The notes under the pieces are model-generated. The model did not search any database, was not told the origin of the DNA, and saw only the letters and a program-made list of their open reading frames with translations. Source: Isochrysis galbana (lineage: Eukaryota > Haptophyta > Isochrysidales > Isochrysidaceae). From it: a stretch of DNA of 64,000 nucleotides. The DNA lies in assembly GCA_018136815.1 (NCBI GenBank), contig CM030938.1, positions 5,488,638 to 5,552,637 of the forward strand, read 5' to 3'. Both the position numbers and the translations under genes were made by a program. Positions 1 to 10,386 of this stretch are shown piece by piece; the first letter of the stretch is position 1; every line of letters begins with the position of its first letter.

Positions 1-99
1 AAATGGATGCCGCTACCAGCATCAAAGTGCGGTATGCCGCCCTCACAGCCACGCCAATCGCGCCCGCCGACCCCGCGCACTGCGTCGAAATCGGCCATC

Positions 100-3000
100 T
101 TATGGCCCCGGCGAGTACTCCATGGACTCATCGTCATCGCTCACATCCGACTCGTCAAACTCCTCGGGGTCAGGGAGGACGGCGCCTTGATACTCGGCGA
201 TGGCTGTGACCGGCAGGCCATCCGCATCCTGATAAAACAAAGGGAGCAAGGCCGATGAGCGCACGCTTGGTCGACTTGGGCTTGCGGATGGGCGCAGCTC
301 ACCTCCCATGTAGCAATATCCGGTGGAAAGCCTTTCCATAAAACCAAATACAACTTGGTTCCAGCCGGAATATCACTCCGCCCGGGCACCTCGCCGCCGT
401 CAGCTACCATCTCATCCAGGAGGCAATCGATTTCGAACTCCTCGTTCTGGTACCACTCGTAGCCGAGGTACTTGATGAGTTTGCCCATGCCCTTGCGTCG
501 CGTTGCTTGGCGCCGGCGGACTCCTCGACCCTCGTAGCCGTCGTCGCCGTCAGCCAAGTCATTGGCGGCTACACCGAACTCGCTGAACAAGAGGGCCTGC
601 AAGCGGACGACGTAAGCCTTCCGGTTCGCGAGATTCGTCGCTTTGATGTCGCGCTGGTGCAGCAGTTTGAGGATCTTGAGCTGGTCTTTCAAGTCCTCGT
701 TGGACATCGTCTTGAGCTCGGAGTACTTCATCGCCCGACGTACTTGCCGTAGACGATCGAGCTCATCCGCCTTCTTCTTGCGCAAGGAGCTGATGCGTGC
801 GAGTTTCGCCTGCCGCTCGGGAGCTTTCGCCTCGCCATGAGTCGCGCGCTCCGCTCTCATAGTCACACGCATCTTCTTGCGCGCGATCGTGCGAGCAGCG
901 CCCCAGTAGCGGTCGCGATGCGCATGGTCATAGGCCCACATGACCGTGCGATCTCTTTTGCAGGCGACCGCGCCCACACGCGTGTCGTGGCGAGACACAC
1001 CTTCGCGCTGTGCGCGTCGCTTGACTGCCGCAAAGAGAGTCTCGACGCCAGTACTCGTCGTGGGACAGCCGTCCAAGAGCTTCCGCATCGCTGGCGTCAC
1101 CTTTTCGGCCGAGAACTTGCCGCCAAACACGAACTCAGCGGCGTGGTTCTCCAACGCAGGGATCATCGCGGTGAAGGCGGCCGTAAGCATCTCGCAAACC
1201 AACCGTCGAGACTCCGGATCGGCGGCGAGCGACGACCGGATTCTCTGCATGTCTATGGCCGCCCGACCGCCTCGAGTCTTCATTGACGGCGCCGAGCGCG
1301 GGAGCACGCGCTGGCCCTTGGCCTCGAGGAAAGTGTCGAGGCGCATCGTTCCCTCAATCACCGCGGACGGATCGGTGGCCGCCTCTCGGAGCCATCGAAG
1401 CGACTCGGGCCAGACGATGGGCAGCACGTCGAGGATGTGCTTGTCATCCCCCGGCTTCACGGCAGTGAGAGTAGGCCACACCCAGGCGTCAGAGATAATG
1501 GCAAGAGCGCGCACCGCGGCCATTATGTGCGGGGAGCTAAAGCCGGCCAAGATCGCGCTCCGTAGCTTGCCACCAGCCGCTGTTGCCAAGTCCGCCTCTT
1601 CGCGAAGGTAGCCGAGGAGTGAGCTGTCCTGGGCGAATCGGTCGACCACGGCCGCATCCAGGAAGAATATGTAGCTGCGCCCACCACAGATCGCCAGCAG
1701 GTCTTCGACGTTGCCGTAGAGCTTGCCCGCTCTCTCCGGATGCGCCTTCTCCTTGTGCGCGAGCCACTGCGCAAAATTCTCGCCAATCGCGTAGCCCTTT
1801 GAGCTGAAGAGCGCGACGTACTTGGAGACCTCGTAGGTAAGTGCGCAAGCCGGCGAGCTGAACCAGCCTACGCACGTGCGCATAGCTTTGAGCTTTGCTT
1901 TGTCCTTCTCAGCGTCCTCGTCCGAAATATTTAGCTCTCGACGGACCACAACATCGAGAGCCTCGCGCGCCTTCTCACCAATGTTGACTGTGGCATGCTC
2001 TGCGCACGTCGGCATAATGCTGCCCGTACGCCCCGTGAGGATAAGGCTCGCCGCGCAGCGCCCGTTGGCGGCCCGGTCGTTTTGGCTCGAGCTTGGCACG
2101 AGACTTGTGATCTGCGACTGCTTCTTGCGCCGGCGCTCGAAGAACGAGAGGCCGTCGTCTGCGAACGTGCAGTCATCGTCGAGCGGAACTGAGTTGGCCT
2201 CGAGCGCCTCCGCAAGCGCAAGGTCGTGGAAGAGACCGGCGGCTTCCCCCGCATCGGTGATCGCCTTCAACGCGGCGTTGTAAGTGTTGCGCTGGCCCAC
2301 CGCTGTCTTATCGGCAATAGCCGAGATTGAGAGGATGCGCGAGTCAAGTTTGCCTGTATTTTTGTCGCGCCGAGAGAGTATTTGGCCCAGGAGCTCGCGT
2401 TGCTGCGAATTGGCGCCATCCGCTACGTAGCAATAGCTTCCGTCGATGTCCTCCATTAGCCACTCAGCAGTCTGAGCGTGAGAGAGAGTATGGTCAGTAG
2501 ATGCAATAAAATGTTTCAGGTCTTACTCTGCTGCTCCGATGGGCGCCGCAATAGCGCCGGTGACGTGGGCTAAGGGTGAGGGCATTGCATTAGCCGCGGT
2601 TGCACAGGAGAAGGCGGGCTCATCCTACCTGGATGTTATGAAGCTCGCCACCAATGGCCGGCAGCTGCTTGCAATGAGAGACGCCAGGTATCCAGTATAC
2701 TTGGCGAGGCTCATAGCAACGCTGGCCGCCCTCAGTCTTAACTAGCACCTTCTTCTCGCGGTGCGGCAGCGTGATCTTGTAGAAACGCGCAAAAATAAGG
2801 AAAAGCTTGGGCACCACGTTCCGCGAGACGCCGCAATCAGCAATCAGCTACAACAAGGGTAGAGGTGGGGTGGGTCAACCTCATCGCAGGCGGGCATGAT
2901 CAAAGTGCTTCTCAGGGCATTCTGGGCGGTGCCCGCGCTCACCTCTAGTGCGGTGAGATCCACCTCCGTCGAGAAGTGGCCGTTCACGAAGAAGTACTCC

Positions 3001-4745
3001 TTCGGCGGCTTGATGATCGCTTCGTACTTGATGCGCAGCGCCCTCTCACGATCCAACTGTTCCTGCAATGCCTCAACGTGAGCTTGGGCCTCTTGAAGGC
3101 TCGGCTCGTTTGCGTGCCGCGCCGCCTCGCCAGCGGCAAGTTGCTGAAAGGCCTCTTCGAATTTTTTCGCCTTCTCTTGCGCGAGCTTTGCGCGCCGCTT
3201 GTCTAGGTTGGCCTCGGCAAGGGTGCGTTGACCTGCTCCGCGCCGCTGCCGGAGCTCTTTGACGAGAGCATCCTTTTCCTCCAACTCCTTTTTCAGGCCG
3301 CCGAGACGCGAGCTGCGCAGCAAAGCGATCTGATCCTCTAGCCTGGCCACATTCTCGTGAAGCTGCAGCGCCTCCTCCTCGATCTCGAGATATCGCCGCT
3401 TATCTTCTCTGCGCTCGCGCCGATGCTCATCACGCATCGCGCCCATGGCGGCAGCCGCTTCATTCTCCACACGACGACGCCGGAGCTCAGCTTCCACGCC
3501 CGCCTCCTTTGCGTCCGCCTTTGCCTTTCGAGTGGCCGCCCTCGCCGCCTTCAGTGCCGACTCCGACGCAGCTAGAGCGCGGCACGTCTCCTCGCGCTGC
3601 TCCCGCTCGTTTGCCAAAGCCATTTCATTGCGCGCAAGCAAGCTCGCCATGGTGGCATGGCTCCGATCGTGCTCGAGCTGCAGCCGTAGCGCCGTCTGAG
3701 CCTCGTGCTGTGCGCGCCTTTCCACCTGCACCACGCTTCGCTGAGCCTCGGCCATTGCTTGCCTCGCCGCCTGAGCTGCCGCTCGCAGCTGGCGCAGCTG
3801 AAGATCTTGTTGCCACACCACAGTACGCAGGCGGCGAAGTTCGCCTAGCTGCTTTGGCGAGTGCGGCGGCCTGCCTCGCACGTACGCGGCAATAATTTGC
3901 AGCAAATGGCTCTCAGCAGCCAGCAGCTGCACGGCGCTATATGCGCCTAGCCGTGGGTGCAGGCCAGCCGCAAAGGCACGGAGCCGAGCCTCATCATTAG
4001 ATGCGCTCGACTCCACATCGCCATTAAGCGGAGGGTCACCGCCGCCGCTACCACCACCACCACCGCCACCGCTGCTGTCACCGCCGCCGCCCCTGCCTCC
4101 GCCACAGCTGCCGTCGCTACTGCCGCTGCCGCCGCCGGTGATGGCCATTTGATACAGCTCATGCTGATCCTGCACGACAGCTGCCAACGCTGCCTTCGCT
4201 GCCGCCAGCCTTGCCGGATCGGCGCCCACACACTTTCGCACGCGCCGCTGAGCAACCTCCAAGGCGTGTGCGCTCGCCTTGCGCGAACGCTCAATGTGCA
4301 TTGCGCACGCCTTCTCCGCGGGTGAGGCCACTTCAGTGAGGCCTCGCGGGGCCACCACTGAGTCGGTAGACAGGCACAGGATCGCACGGCAGAGTATCAC
4401 TGCCGCATTAGTGAACTCTCCTGTGCGACCCTGTGCCTTGGCCTCTGCTGCGCTGGACTTGGCGTACGCATGAAGCGCGTATGCATGAGTCCAGCGCAGG
4501 CCACCATCGGGCCGAGCTTGCACATGAGCCCTGGGCTCAATGCGCTCGCCTCGGCGAACGGCCTCCATGAGGGCCTGAACTTCTGGCAGCGCTCGCCAGC
4601 GCTCGCCAGCGTCCCAGGGGCCGGCCTCATGGAGGTCGGGCCGTGTCGAATTATCGTATGCCTGCGGCGCGATGGGCGGGGATATGTCACTACCGGACTG
4701 TGCGACCCTCGAGATCGAGCGTGCGACCCACCAGGGACCTCCCAC
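100..4745 (-). CDS. Coiled-coil, transposase-like protein with C-terminal chromodomain (four exons)
   Basis: Exons rebuilt on the minus strand: about 4745-2880, 2847-2629, 2471-303 and 228-100, all phase 0, giving about 1,460 residues. Introns are 2848-2879 (only 32 nt, GT...TTGTAG), 2472-2628 and 229-302. The N-terminal third has a Gly/Ser-rich run and then a long Arg/Ala/Glu coiled coil. The middle holds VADGANSQQREL and later a GVETLFAAVKRR segment, which resemble the first acidic motif and terminal Glu region of DDE-type transposases. The end is a chromodomain (GTKLYLVLWKGFPPDIATWE) that only completes after the last splice, followed by an acidic tail. The start is uncertain: 4745 is a GTG, and the frame stays open upstream to a stop at 4881-4883, so a 5' exon may be missing. 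A decayed copy lies at 48386-48900, so it is multicopy and may be transposon-derived. Function is inferred only. Confidence 0.7.
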
Positions 4746-4946
4746 ATCCCTCGCGAGGCGCTTGAGCTTGGGCTCCTCACCAGCTGGCAGCCATTGCGAG
4801 GCCGACAGCCGGCGATCGGCCGACGCGGAACCTCCGCGTTTCTTATGGGGATTCGCCCGACATTCACTGCTTTGATTCCCTCACGCGCGCAATCCTCCCA
4901 TTCTCCCAAAATAGACCTCCATGGGCCGGACAAGGCGGGGGAGTCA

Positions 4947-5092
4947 CTCACCGACGCCATGGATTTTCGTGGGGTAGAGGGGGTTCGCGGGGGGGGGGGG
5001 GGGGAGGGGGGGCAGGTAAGGGGGGTCCCTGGGGAATCCTTGGACACCCAGGAGGGATGGAAAATAGTTGTTAAAAAGCGTGAGTGACCGGC
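4947..5092. repeat. Dispersed repeat A, copy 1
   Basis: Shares with 13619-13740 the ordered blocks CTCACCGACGCCAT, AGGGGGTTC, GGAATCCTTGGACACCC, TGGAAAATAGT and TTAAAAAG, then GTGAGTGACCGG. A poly-G run sits in the middle. A shorter tail match, GAGTGACCGGCCTA, recurs at 60473-60487. No coding content seen. Confidence 0.6.
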
Positions 5093-5094
5093 CT

Positions 5095-5590
5095 ATTCGT
5101 TTCGAAATTTCGCACGCATTTCACTAAGTTTCGGGCCCGCTCCACCCAAATTTCGGGGGTGTTTTGCTTTGCTCTCGGTTATAGCGCGCTAGCGCGCTCC
5201 GCGCGCATCGACACGCACCTAACTAACATTATTACAGTATTTGCGTACGCGCTATACTCTACACTAAACACTAAATATGTAATACAACTCATACGGACGC
5301 AATCAATAGTAAGTGCTTCGTCGCCATTGGCCACTGGCTCAGTGCAGCCGCCGATATTCCCAGTTGTAATCATTTTCTATTTAGAGGGCGTCATGCGCAT
5401 GCTGCGCATGCGGGGAGGAGGCGACGGGGGGGGAGGGCGCTTCGGGGCCGAAATTTCGCTTCGGCGCTATGCGCCGTTCTTCGTTCTTCGTCGCTTCGCA
5501 CTCGCACCCAAATTTCGGTCAAAAAATTCGATTTCGTCGGTCCACCCAAATTTTGCAAAACATTTCGCGAAACTCTGGCCTGGGCCAAGG
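5095..5590. repeat. AAATTTCG-rich repeat region
   Basis: Two blocks (5095-5165 and 5437-5590) repeat the words CGAAATTTCG, CCACCCAAATTTCG and GGCCTGGGCC. A related block in opposite orientation lies at 49045-49170, and a weak one at 20005-20060. The stretch between the blocks holds no gene I can support. Confidence 0.5.
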
Positions 5591-5981
5591 CGTTGTTCGT
5601 TGTTCCGCTTGCTCGGGCTAGGCGCCAGCCAGGCGGTGGGGCTCGGGCTAGGGCCAGGGCATCATGCATGGTCATGGGATCATTGGTCATTGGCAGCCTT
5701 GGTGTAGGCTCCCTTGGCCCCTGTGGGAGGCGCCAAAGGCACTCTAGCGGCCCCTGGAGGCATCAGCGCCGGCTGCGACGCGCGGTCGCTTGCAAAGCTC
5801 TACAATAGCCTCTAGGAGTACGAGTAAGGCAGCAAGCAGCAAGGCCGTGACTCGTGACTCTCCTTCCCGTGGGTAGATTTTTCTTGTAGAAGCGCCAACC
5901 TGTTCCTCCTTTTTCGTCGGGTGGGCGCCCTTCTTCTTCTCTCCCACCAAAACCACACCCCGACCGGTGGGTGGGGGTCCG

Positions 5982-5982
<1 letters not shown>
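5591..5982. other. Intergenic stretch, no gene seen
   Basis: GC-rich DNA with short internal duplications of GGGCTAGG and GGTCATTGG words. I see no supportable coding or RNA feature. Confidence 0.4.
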
Positions 5983-6025
<43 letters not shown>

Positions 6026-6105
6026 CCCCCCCCCCCCCCCTATTCCTCTCTTCACTCTCTCTCTCTCTGTCTCTCTCAATCTCTGTTTCTCTCTCTCTCC
6101 CTCCG

Positions 6106-6163
<58 letters not shown>
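5983..6163 (+). repeat. CT microsatellite just upstream of a start codon
   Basis: Long (CT)n runs broken by a poly-C tract, ending five bases before the ATG at 6168. Similar CT-rich DNA precedes the DHHC gene (43250-43430) and, on the coding strand, the ORF starting at 61959. It could be part of a 5' UTR or core promoter. Serine/leucine ORFs running through it are artefacts. Confidence 0.85.
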
Positions 6164-6166
<3 letters not shown>

Positions 6167-6167
6167 G

Positions 6168-8019
6168 ATGGCCGAGCTACAGCTCTCCCTCCCATGGGCT
6201 CTCCGAGGCCTCGTCTTCTGTGCACTTGCGCTGCCCACACTTGGCCTCCCGCCCACCTCTCTGCTCTCTCACGCGCTTGCCGTTACGGCCTTCGTGCTCT
6301 TACTCGGCCGGCTTGCTGCACTCGGCCTCTTTGCCGAAGCACTCAGGAGAGCTGGCATACCATCTGACTTCATCGCGCTGCAGCCGACCATCCACGACAT
6401 TTCAGGCCACCTGCTCGAGCGGAGAGAGTTCGCTGGTGCCTTATTGCTAGTGATTCTGACGCTCGTCCTGACCATACTTCGGAGCAGGAGAGCCGGCATC
6501 GTCGTGCGCGCCAGCATGCTTTCCCTCGCCGCGTGGTGGCTTGTGGCAGAGCCGGCAGTGATGCACGCCGCCGAAGATTCGCGCGTGGTGGCCGGTGCAA
6601 GGAGAGCGCACTCTGTCACCGTGAAAACGGCATCGGCTGCCGCGGTCACGGCCTTGCCTTACACTCCCAAGTCGTTCACACACCTGGTCTCCCGCCTGGT
6701 CCTCCCGCCGCCATCACCGCCACCTTCGCCGGCACCATCGTTGCCGCCTTCGCCGCCGCCACCCTTTTCGCCGCCACCGCCCCCTCCTTCACCACCTCCC
6801 CCCAGCCGACCTCCTCCACCCTCCCAGCCCCCACCATCGCCACCCCCGCCGCCCCCGCCGTCTCTTCCACCTCCTTCGCCGCCACCACCGCTCCTTCCAC
6901 CACCGTCCACTCCGCCCCCCCCGCCACCCCCGCCGCCTAGTCCGCCACCGCCGCCCTCGCCTCCTCCTCCATCACCGCCGCCGCCGCCGCCGTCGCCCCC
7001 TCCGCCACCGCCACCCTCTCCCCCTCCTCCATGCCCGCCGCCCTCACCGCCGCCACCCTCACCTTCGCCATCGCCTCCACCGCCTTCGTTGCCCCCGCCC
7101 TCGCCACCTCCGCCCTTTGTAATAGAATGGGCGGCCCGGCGCTTCACAGATCCGCAGCTCTACGCATCTTGCCTCGAGTCGATGGGAGCGACGTCTCGTG
7201 GGGATATTCAGGTGAGCGGACTCGCGGCAGGTGTTGGAACAAGACGAGTTGGTAGGGCACTGTTCTCGCATACACCCCATTCGCACATGGCTCGCCGCAA
7301 CGCACGTAGGGGCAACACTCATCTCATCACGACCGACCGGCGTTGTACGCCCGCCTCTTCCACAGGCGCTGCATGGGCTGACTATGACAGAGCTGATGAC
7401 GGACGAGGAGTGCGCTCTGCTGCGTTTGGCGCAACGTCGCAAGCTGCTTCACCTCATCAATCACCAGGATCTTGTCCCTCCTGCTCCGCCGCCTCCAAAT
7501 TCTCCACCTCTGCCTCCATCACCTCCGCCATCAAGGCCTCCGCCGCCCTCGCCCCCCCCCCTGCCTCCGCCCCTGCCTCCGCCAAAGCGTCCACCATTGC
7601 TGTTTGCGTCTCCGCCGCCGCCGCTGTTTCCCGACGCAGCGACGTCGCCACCTCCGAACGTGTCGCTTCGGCTATTTTCATACGTATCAAGTGCGCGCGC
7701 TGATATCATCGACGGCTTTCGCGAGGGATACCGCGGTGCATGGAACGGCATCGAGGAATGGCAGAGACAAATGGCACGCACGAAAGCGAATATGCCGCAG
7801 GCTAATGGCACGACCGCCGTGGGCGATCTCTGGGCCCAGCCGAGCATGGTGGCGACTTCCTTACTGCAAACAGCGGAAGCCACTATTGCTGACGTTCGGA
7901 TGGCATACAAAAAGTCTGGGGGCTGGCTAGTCTCGCATGATGTTGGGCAGGAAGAGCCTGAAGTGGAGAAGGATGAGCTACGGCGGCGCAGACTCAACAG
8001 TGTCCATTGGCCTGAGTAG
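6168..8019 (+). CDS. Proline-rich (SPPPP) membrane protein, two exons
   Basis: Exon 1 is 6168-7211 and exon 2 is 7366-8019. The 154-nt GT-AG intron joins GGDIQ-type coding to ALHGLTMTELMTDEEC in phase 0, giving 565 residues. The N-terminus has hydrophobic stretches consistent with a signal anchor, and a further pair of likely membrane segments follows (residues about 85-125). A 130-residue run of Ser-Pro(n) repeats ends exon 1 and a shorter one lies in exon 2, as in hydroxyproline-rich wall or matrix glycoproteins of algae. The rest (residues about 420-565) is a soluble tail of mixed composition with no domain I recognise. A cell-surface or matrix role is inferred from composition only. The large glycine ORF on the opposite strand is the shadow of the proline tract. 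Confidence 0.75.
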
Positions 8020-8829
8020 TGGTTGTGCTAAAATTTGGCAGCGTTGCTAATCGGAGCGTCGGGGTTATGGCGGCGTTATGGTTGGGCGATTGCGAGAGGC
8101 TCGTCCAGCATTCTGGAACGCTTTAGTTTAGCTTCACGTGCCGCCAATGCACCATAATATTGCTCTCCCACAGAGAGCAGAGAGCGCAAATGGGCATGCT
8201 GCACATGCGAAAGTCGAAAGTGTGGTGAGTCGTGAAAGTGTCACACGCACCTTGGCGAAAGTCATGTGTGTTGCTTAATAATAATCTAACTGAGCATTAG
8301 TACCACTACTCTCACTAGCCCGGTACTAACACGACAGCCCTCAGCGCACCTGCCCGTACACCTTGGCGCGTGCTGTTGTCACAGATACATACACCTATGC
8401 ACCCCTCCACATCTCCCCCCTCGCAGGCCCCCGGCTCCCATTCAAACTCCCCACAAGTTAAAATGAGGGAAACCCCATTGAGGCGGACCGACCTACGTCG
8501 GGCGACTCTCCGGGAAAAAGCACCGGGGGGGGGGGGGGGGGGGGGAGGAACCTCTCGTCAAAAAAGGAGAACGGCCCTTACCAGCTCACGCCGCGAGCAG
8601 TTCTCGAGAAATATGCAACTGCGCCTCGAGTATACCTGCCACAAGGGTATCCGAGACGTCTTGAGCCGCTCCCTTCCCATCTCCCTCCTATCGCCAGTCG
8701 CCCCCCGTCGCCCGTTTGCTAACGCAAACGGGGCTCGTTTCTCACCACACTCCATCGGGGGGGGGTGCAAATCCCCCCCTCTCCCTCGTTCCATTCTCTT
8801 CCGCCCCGGTCCCTGCGGCGCGTCGCCAT
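8020..8829. other. Intergenic stretch with poly-G tract
   Basis: Contains a poly-G run near 8526-8547. Open frames through 8370-9083 are arginine/proline-rich and run into repeat B, so I do not call them genes. Confidence 0.4.
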
Positions 8830-9075
8830 GCGGCGCGCCATGGCCTGCTCTCAGAGGTCCTTCAGGGGCGCCCAGAGGGCCAGCAGGGGCAGCTCAGGGG
8901 GCAGTGGAGGCTGGGGCTCAGCCCCTGGCCCCCCCTGCCTCTCCCTCGCTCGCCTCGCTGGCCTTGGGTGCCGCCCTAAGGCCCTTGTCTGCCTGGCGAC
9001 CAGGGATGGGGGGTCCGCGATGGAGAGAGGGGGGCGCGAGGCCCCCATTGACCCCCACTTATAAAAGTAGGTTCG
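8830..9075 (+). repeat. Dispersed repeat B, copy 1
   Basis: Closely related to 59900-60384. Shared words include AGCTCAGGGGGCAG, GGCTGGG, CTGTCTGCCTG and an end block GGCGCGAGGCCCCC, then TTGACCCCCA and TTATA near GTAGGTT. The GGCGCGAGGCCCCC block also recurs near 46540. No ORF is shared between the copies. Confidence 0.65.
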
Positions 9076-9212
9076 AGAGGTGAGCAGAACAGAGCTCCTC
9101 GCAACCGGCAGGTCCGATTTCCTGGGGGGAGGGGGGGGGGGGGGGGAGGGGCGGTGGCTGACGGACCCCCTTTTTTTGCCACAGTTGGCAGTGGCCGCCG
9201 TGGCGGTCGTGG

Positions 9213-9610
9213 TCAGCGCGAGCCCGGCTGCTGGTGGTTGGGCAGGCAATCCGGTCGGCAGAGCAGAAGCCCCACCGCCTCGGCGAAGCCGCACGCGGTC
9301 GCCGTCATCAGCGGCGAGAGCCCCGTTTCTCGTGAGGACATTGGCGCGTGCGCCGGCCTTGAGCAGCGCCCGTACGGTGGGCGTGTCGAAGTGCATGCAC
9401 GCGACGTGGAGACAGGAGTGCCCCATCGCATCGGTCGCGTTCACGTCGCCCCCCTCCCTCGCGACGTAGGCGATGGCGTGAGGGAGCCCGCGCAGCTCCT
9501 CCGGGTGTTCGAGGATCGAGGACGAGCCGGCAGATCGCTAGCAGGTCGGGCGCCCTGTCCATATCGACCCTCCCACGCGCGTCGAGGAGCCGGCGTAAAA
9601 GGACGCACTC
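9213..9610 (-). pseudogene. Broken ankyrin-repeat fragment
   Basis: Three minus-strand frames together give an ankyrin-like reading: LLRRLLDARGRVDM..., then HPEELRGLPHAIAYVAREG, then GHSCLHVACMHFD and ALLKAGARANV, then GLSPLMTATACGFAEAVGLL. Frame changes near 9505 and 9330 are needed, with no GT-AG introns to explain them. I therefore read it as a decayed gene fragment. Confidence 0.6.
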
Positions 9611-9625
9611 GACACTACGACAATT

Positions 9626-9741
9626 GAATCTGGTTTGGTCGCAAACAATATCTCGATCATGTTTCTATACCGATGTGGATATCGACTGAAGATCAGATCG
9701 CTGATATGATGACCAAGGCGCTTGAGAAATATAAATTCTAA
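9626..9741 (+). mobile_element. Ty1/copia polyprotein 3' end (relic)
   Basis: The frame ending at the TAA at 9739-9741 reads WISTEDQIADMMTKALEKY, the hallmark C-terminus of copia RNase H. Only about 35 residues survive. Sequence after it (9742 to about 10250), ending near a block of T-rich DNA, could be remains of the 3' LTR, but no partner LTR is in the window. Confidence 0.7.
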
Positions 9742-10386
9742 ATTCGTAAAATTTCGCAACCTCGCGCTGGGAGCATCAAATTAATCCAAAATCTTGGATT
9801 TAACCCCGCATGCCCCATTCTCTGACTTCATGTTTCATGTCACTTGCTTGGTAATAGCCTCCACTTCATTCATCCTCAACTAGGCAACCAGGTGCCGGGT
9901 AACGGTAACGACGCAGGAATGTTACAGGTTTGGATGCCGCCGACTTAGGCGAAGAATTGTTGCTGGCCTATGTTTTTGACGCTTGAGCACATTTCAGCCT
10001 CGAAGGTAAGCTTGTACCTTTCTCGGGAATGGCAACGATTGGGAGAATTAGAATTAGGGTTTCGCCTTTCGCGATGGGGGAGCGTCAGAGTTTTATATTG
10101 TTGTGTTAGTATAACCTTAGTGCTGCGGGCTGCGGGACCGTAGCCCTTCGACGGCAACGGAGCCCCTACCCCGCGATGGGGGTGTGCGCGGTTGGCGCAT
10201 GGCTCGTCCGGTGTATGTGGCTAGGAATGCTAGCTAACAAGATGTCCTACGACGCTAAGTCCTAACGCTGACGCTGACACTGCCATTTTAATCTTCCCAA
10301 CCATTAGAACAGCGTCCGTCTTTAGAAACTCCAGCTTCAAAATTAGAGAGGGATACATCGAAGAAGAGAGTGCTGGCGCGCGTGGG
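9742..10386. other. Possible decayed LTR and upstream region of the next gene
   Basis: Lower GC than its surroundings, no supportable ORF. It may hold the copia LTR relic and the promoter of the GT90 gene. No clear promoter element was identified. Confidence 0.3.

Noticed and set aside
1876-2283. Plus-strand ORFs opposite the chromodomain gene
   Set aside because: Antisense shadows of exon 3, which has homology to the copy at 48386-48900 on its own strand only.
5921-6367. Ser/Leu-rich ORFs over the CT repeat
   Set aside because: They are translations of a (CT)n microsatellite; the real start fits the ATG at 6168.
6659-7147. Glycine-rich ORF on the minus strand
   Set aside because: Shadow of the proline-rich repeat of the plus-strand gene.
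8370-9083. Coding gene in the Pro/Arg-rich ORF
   Set aside because: It spans a poly-G tract and dispersed repeat B, and the related copy at 59900 does not preserve the frame.
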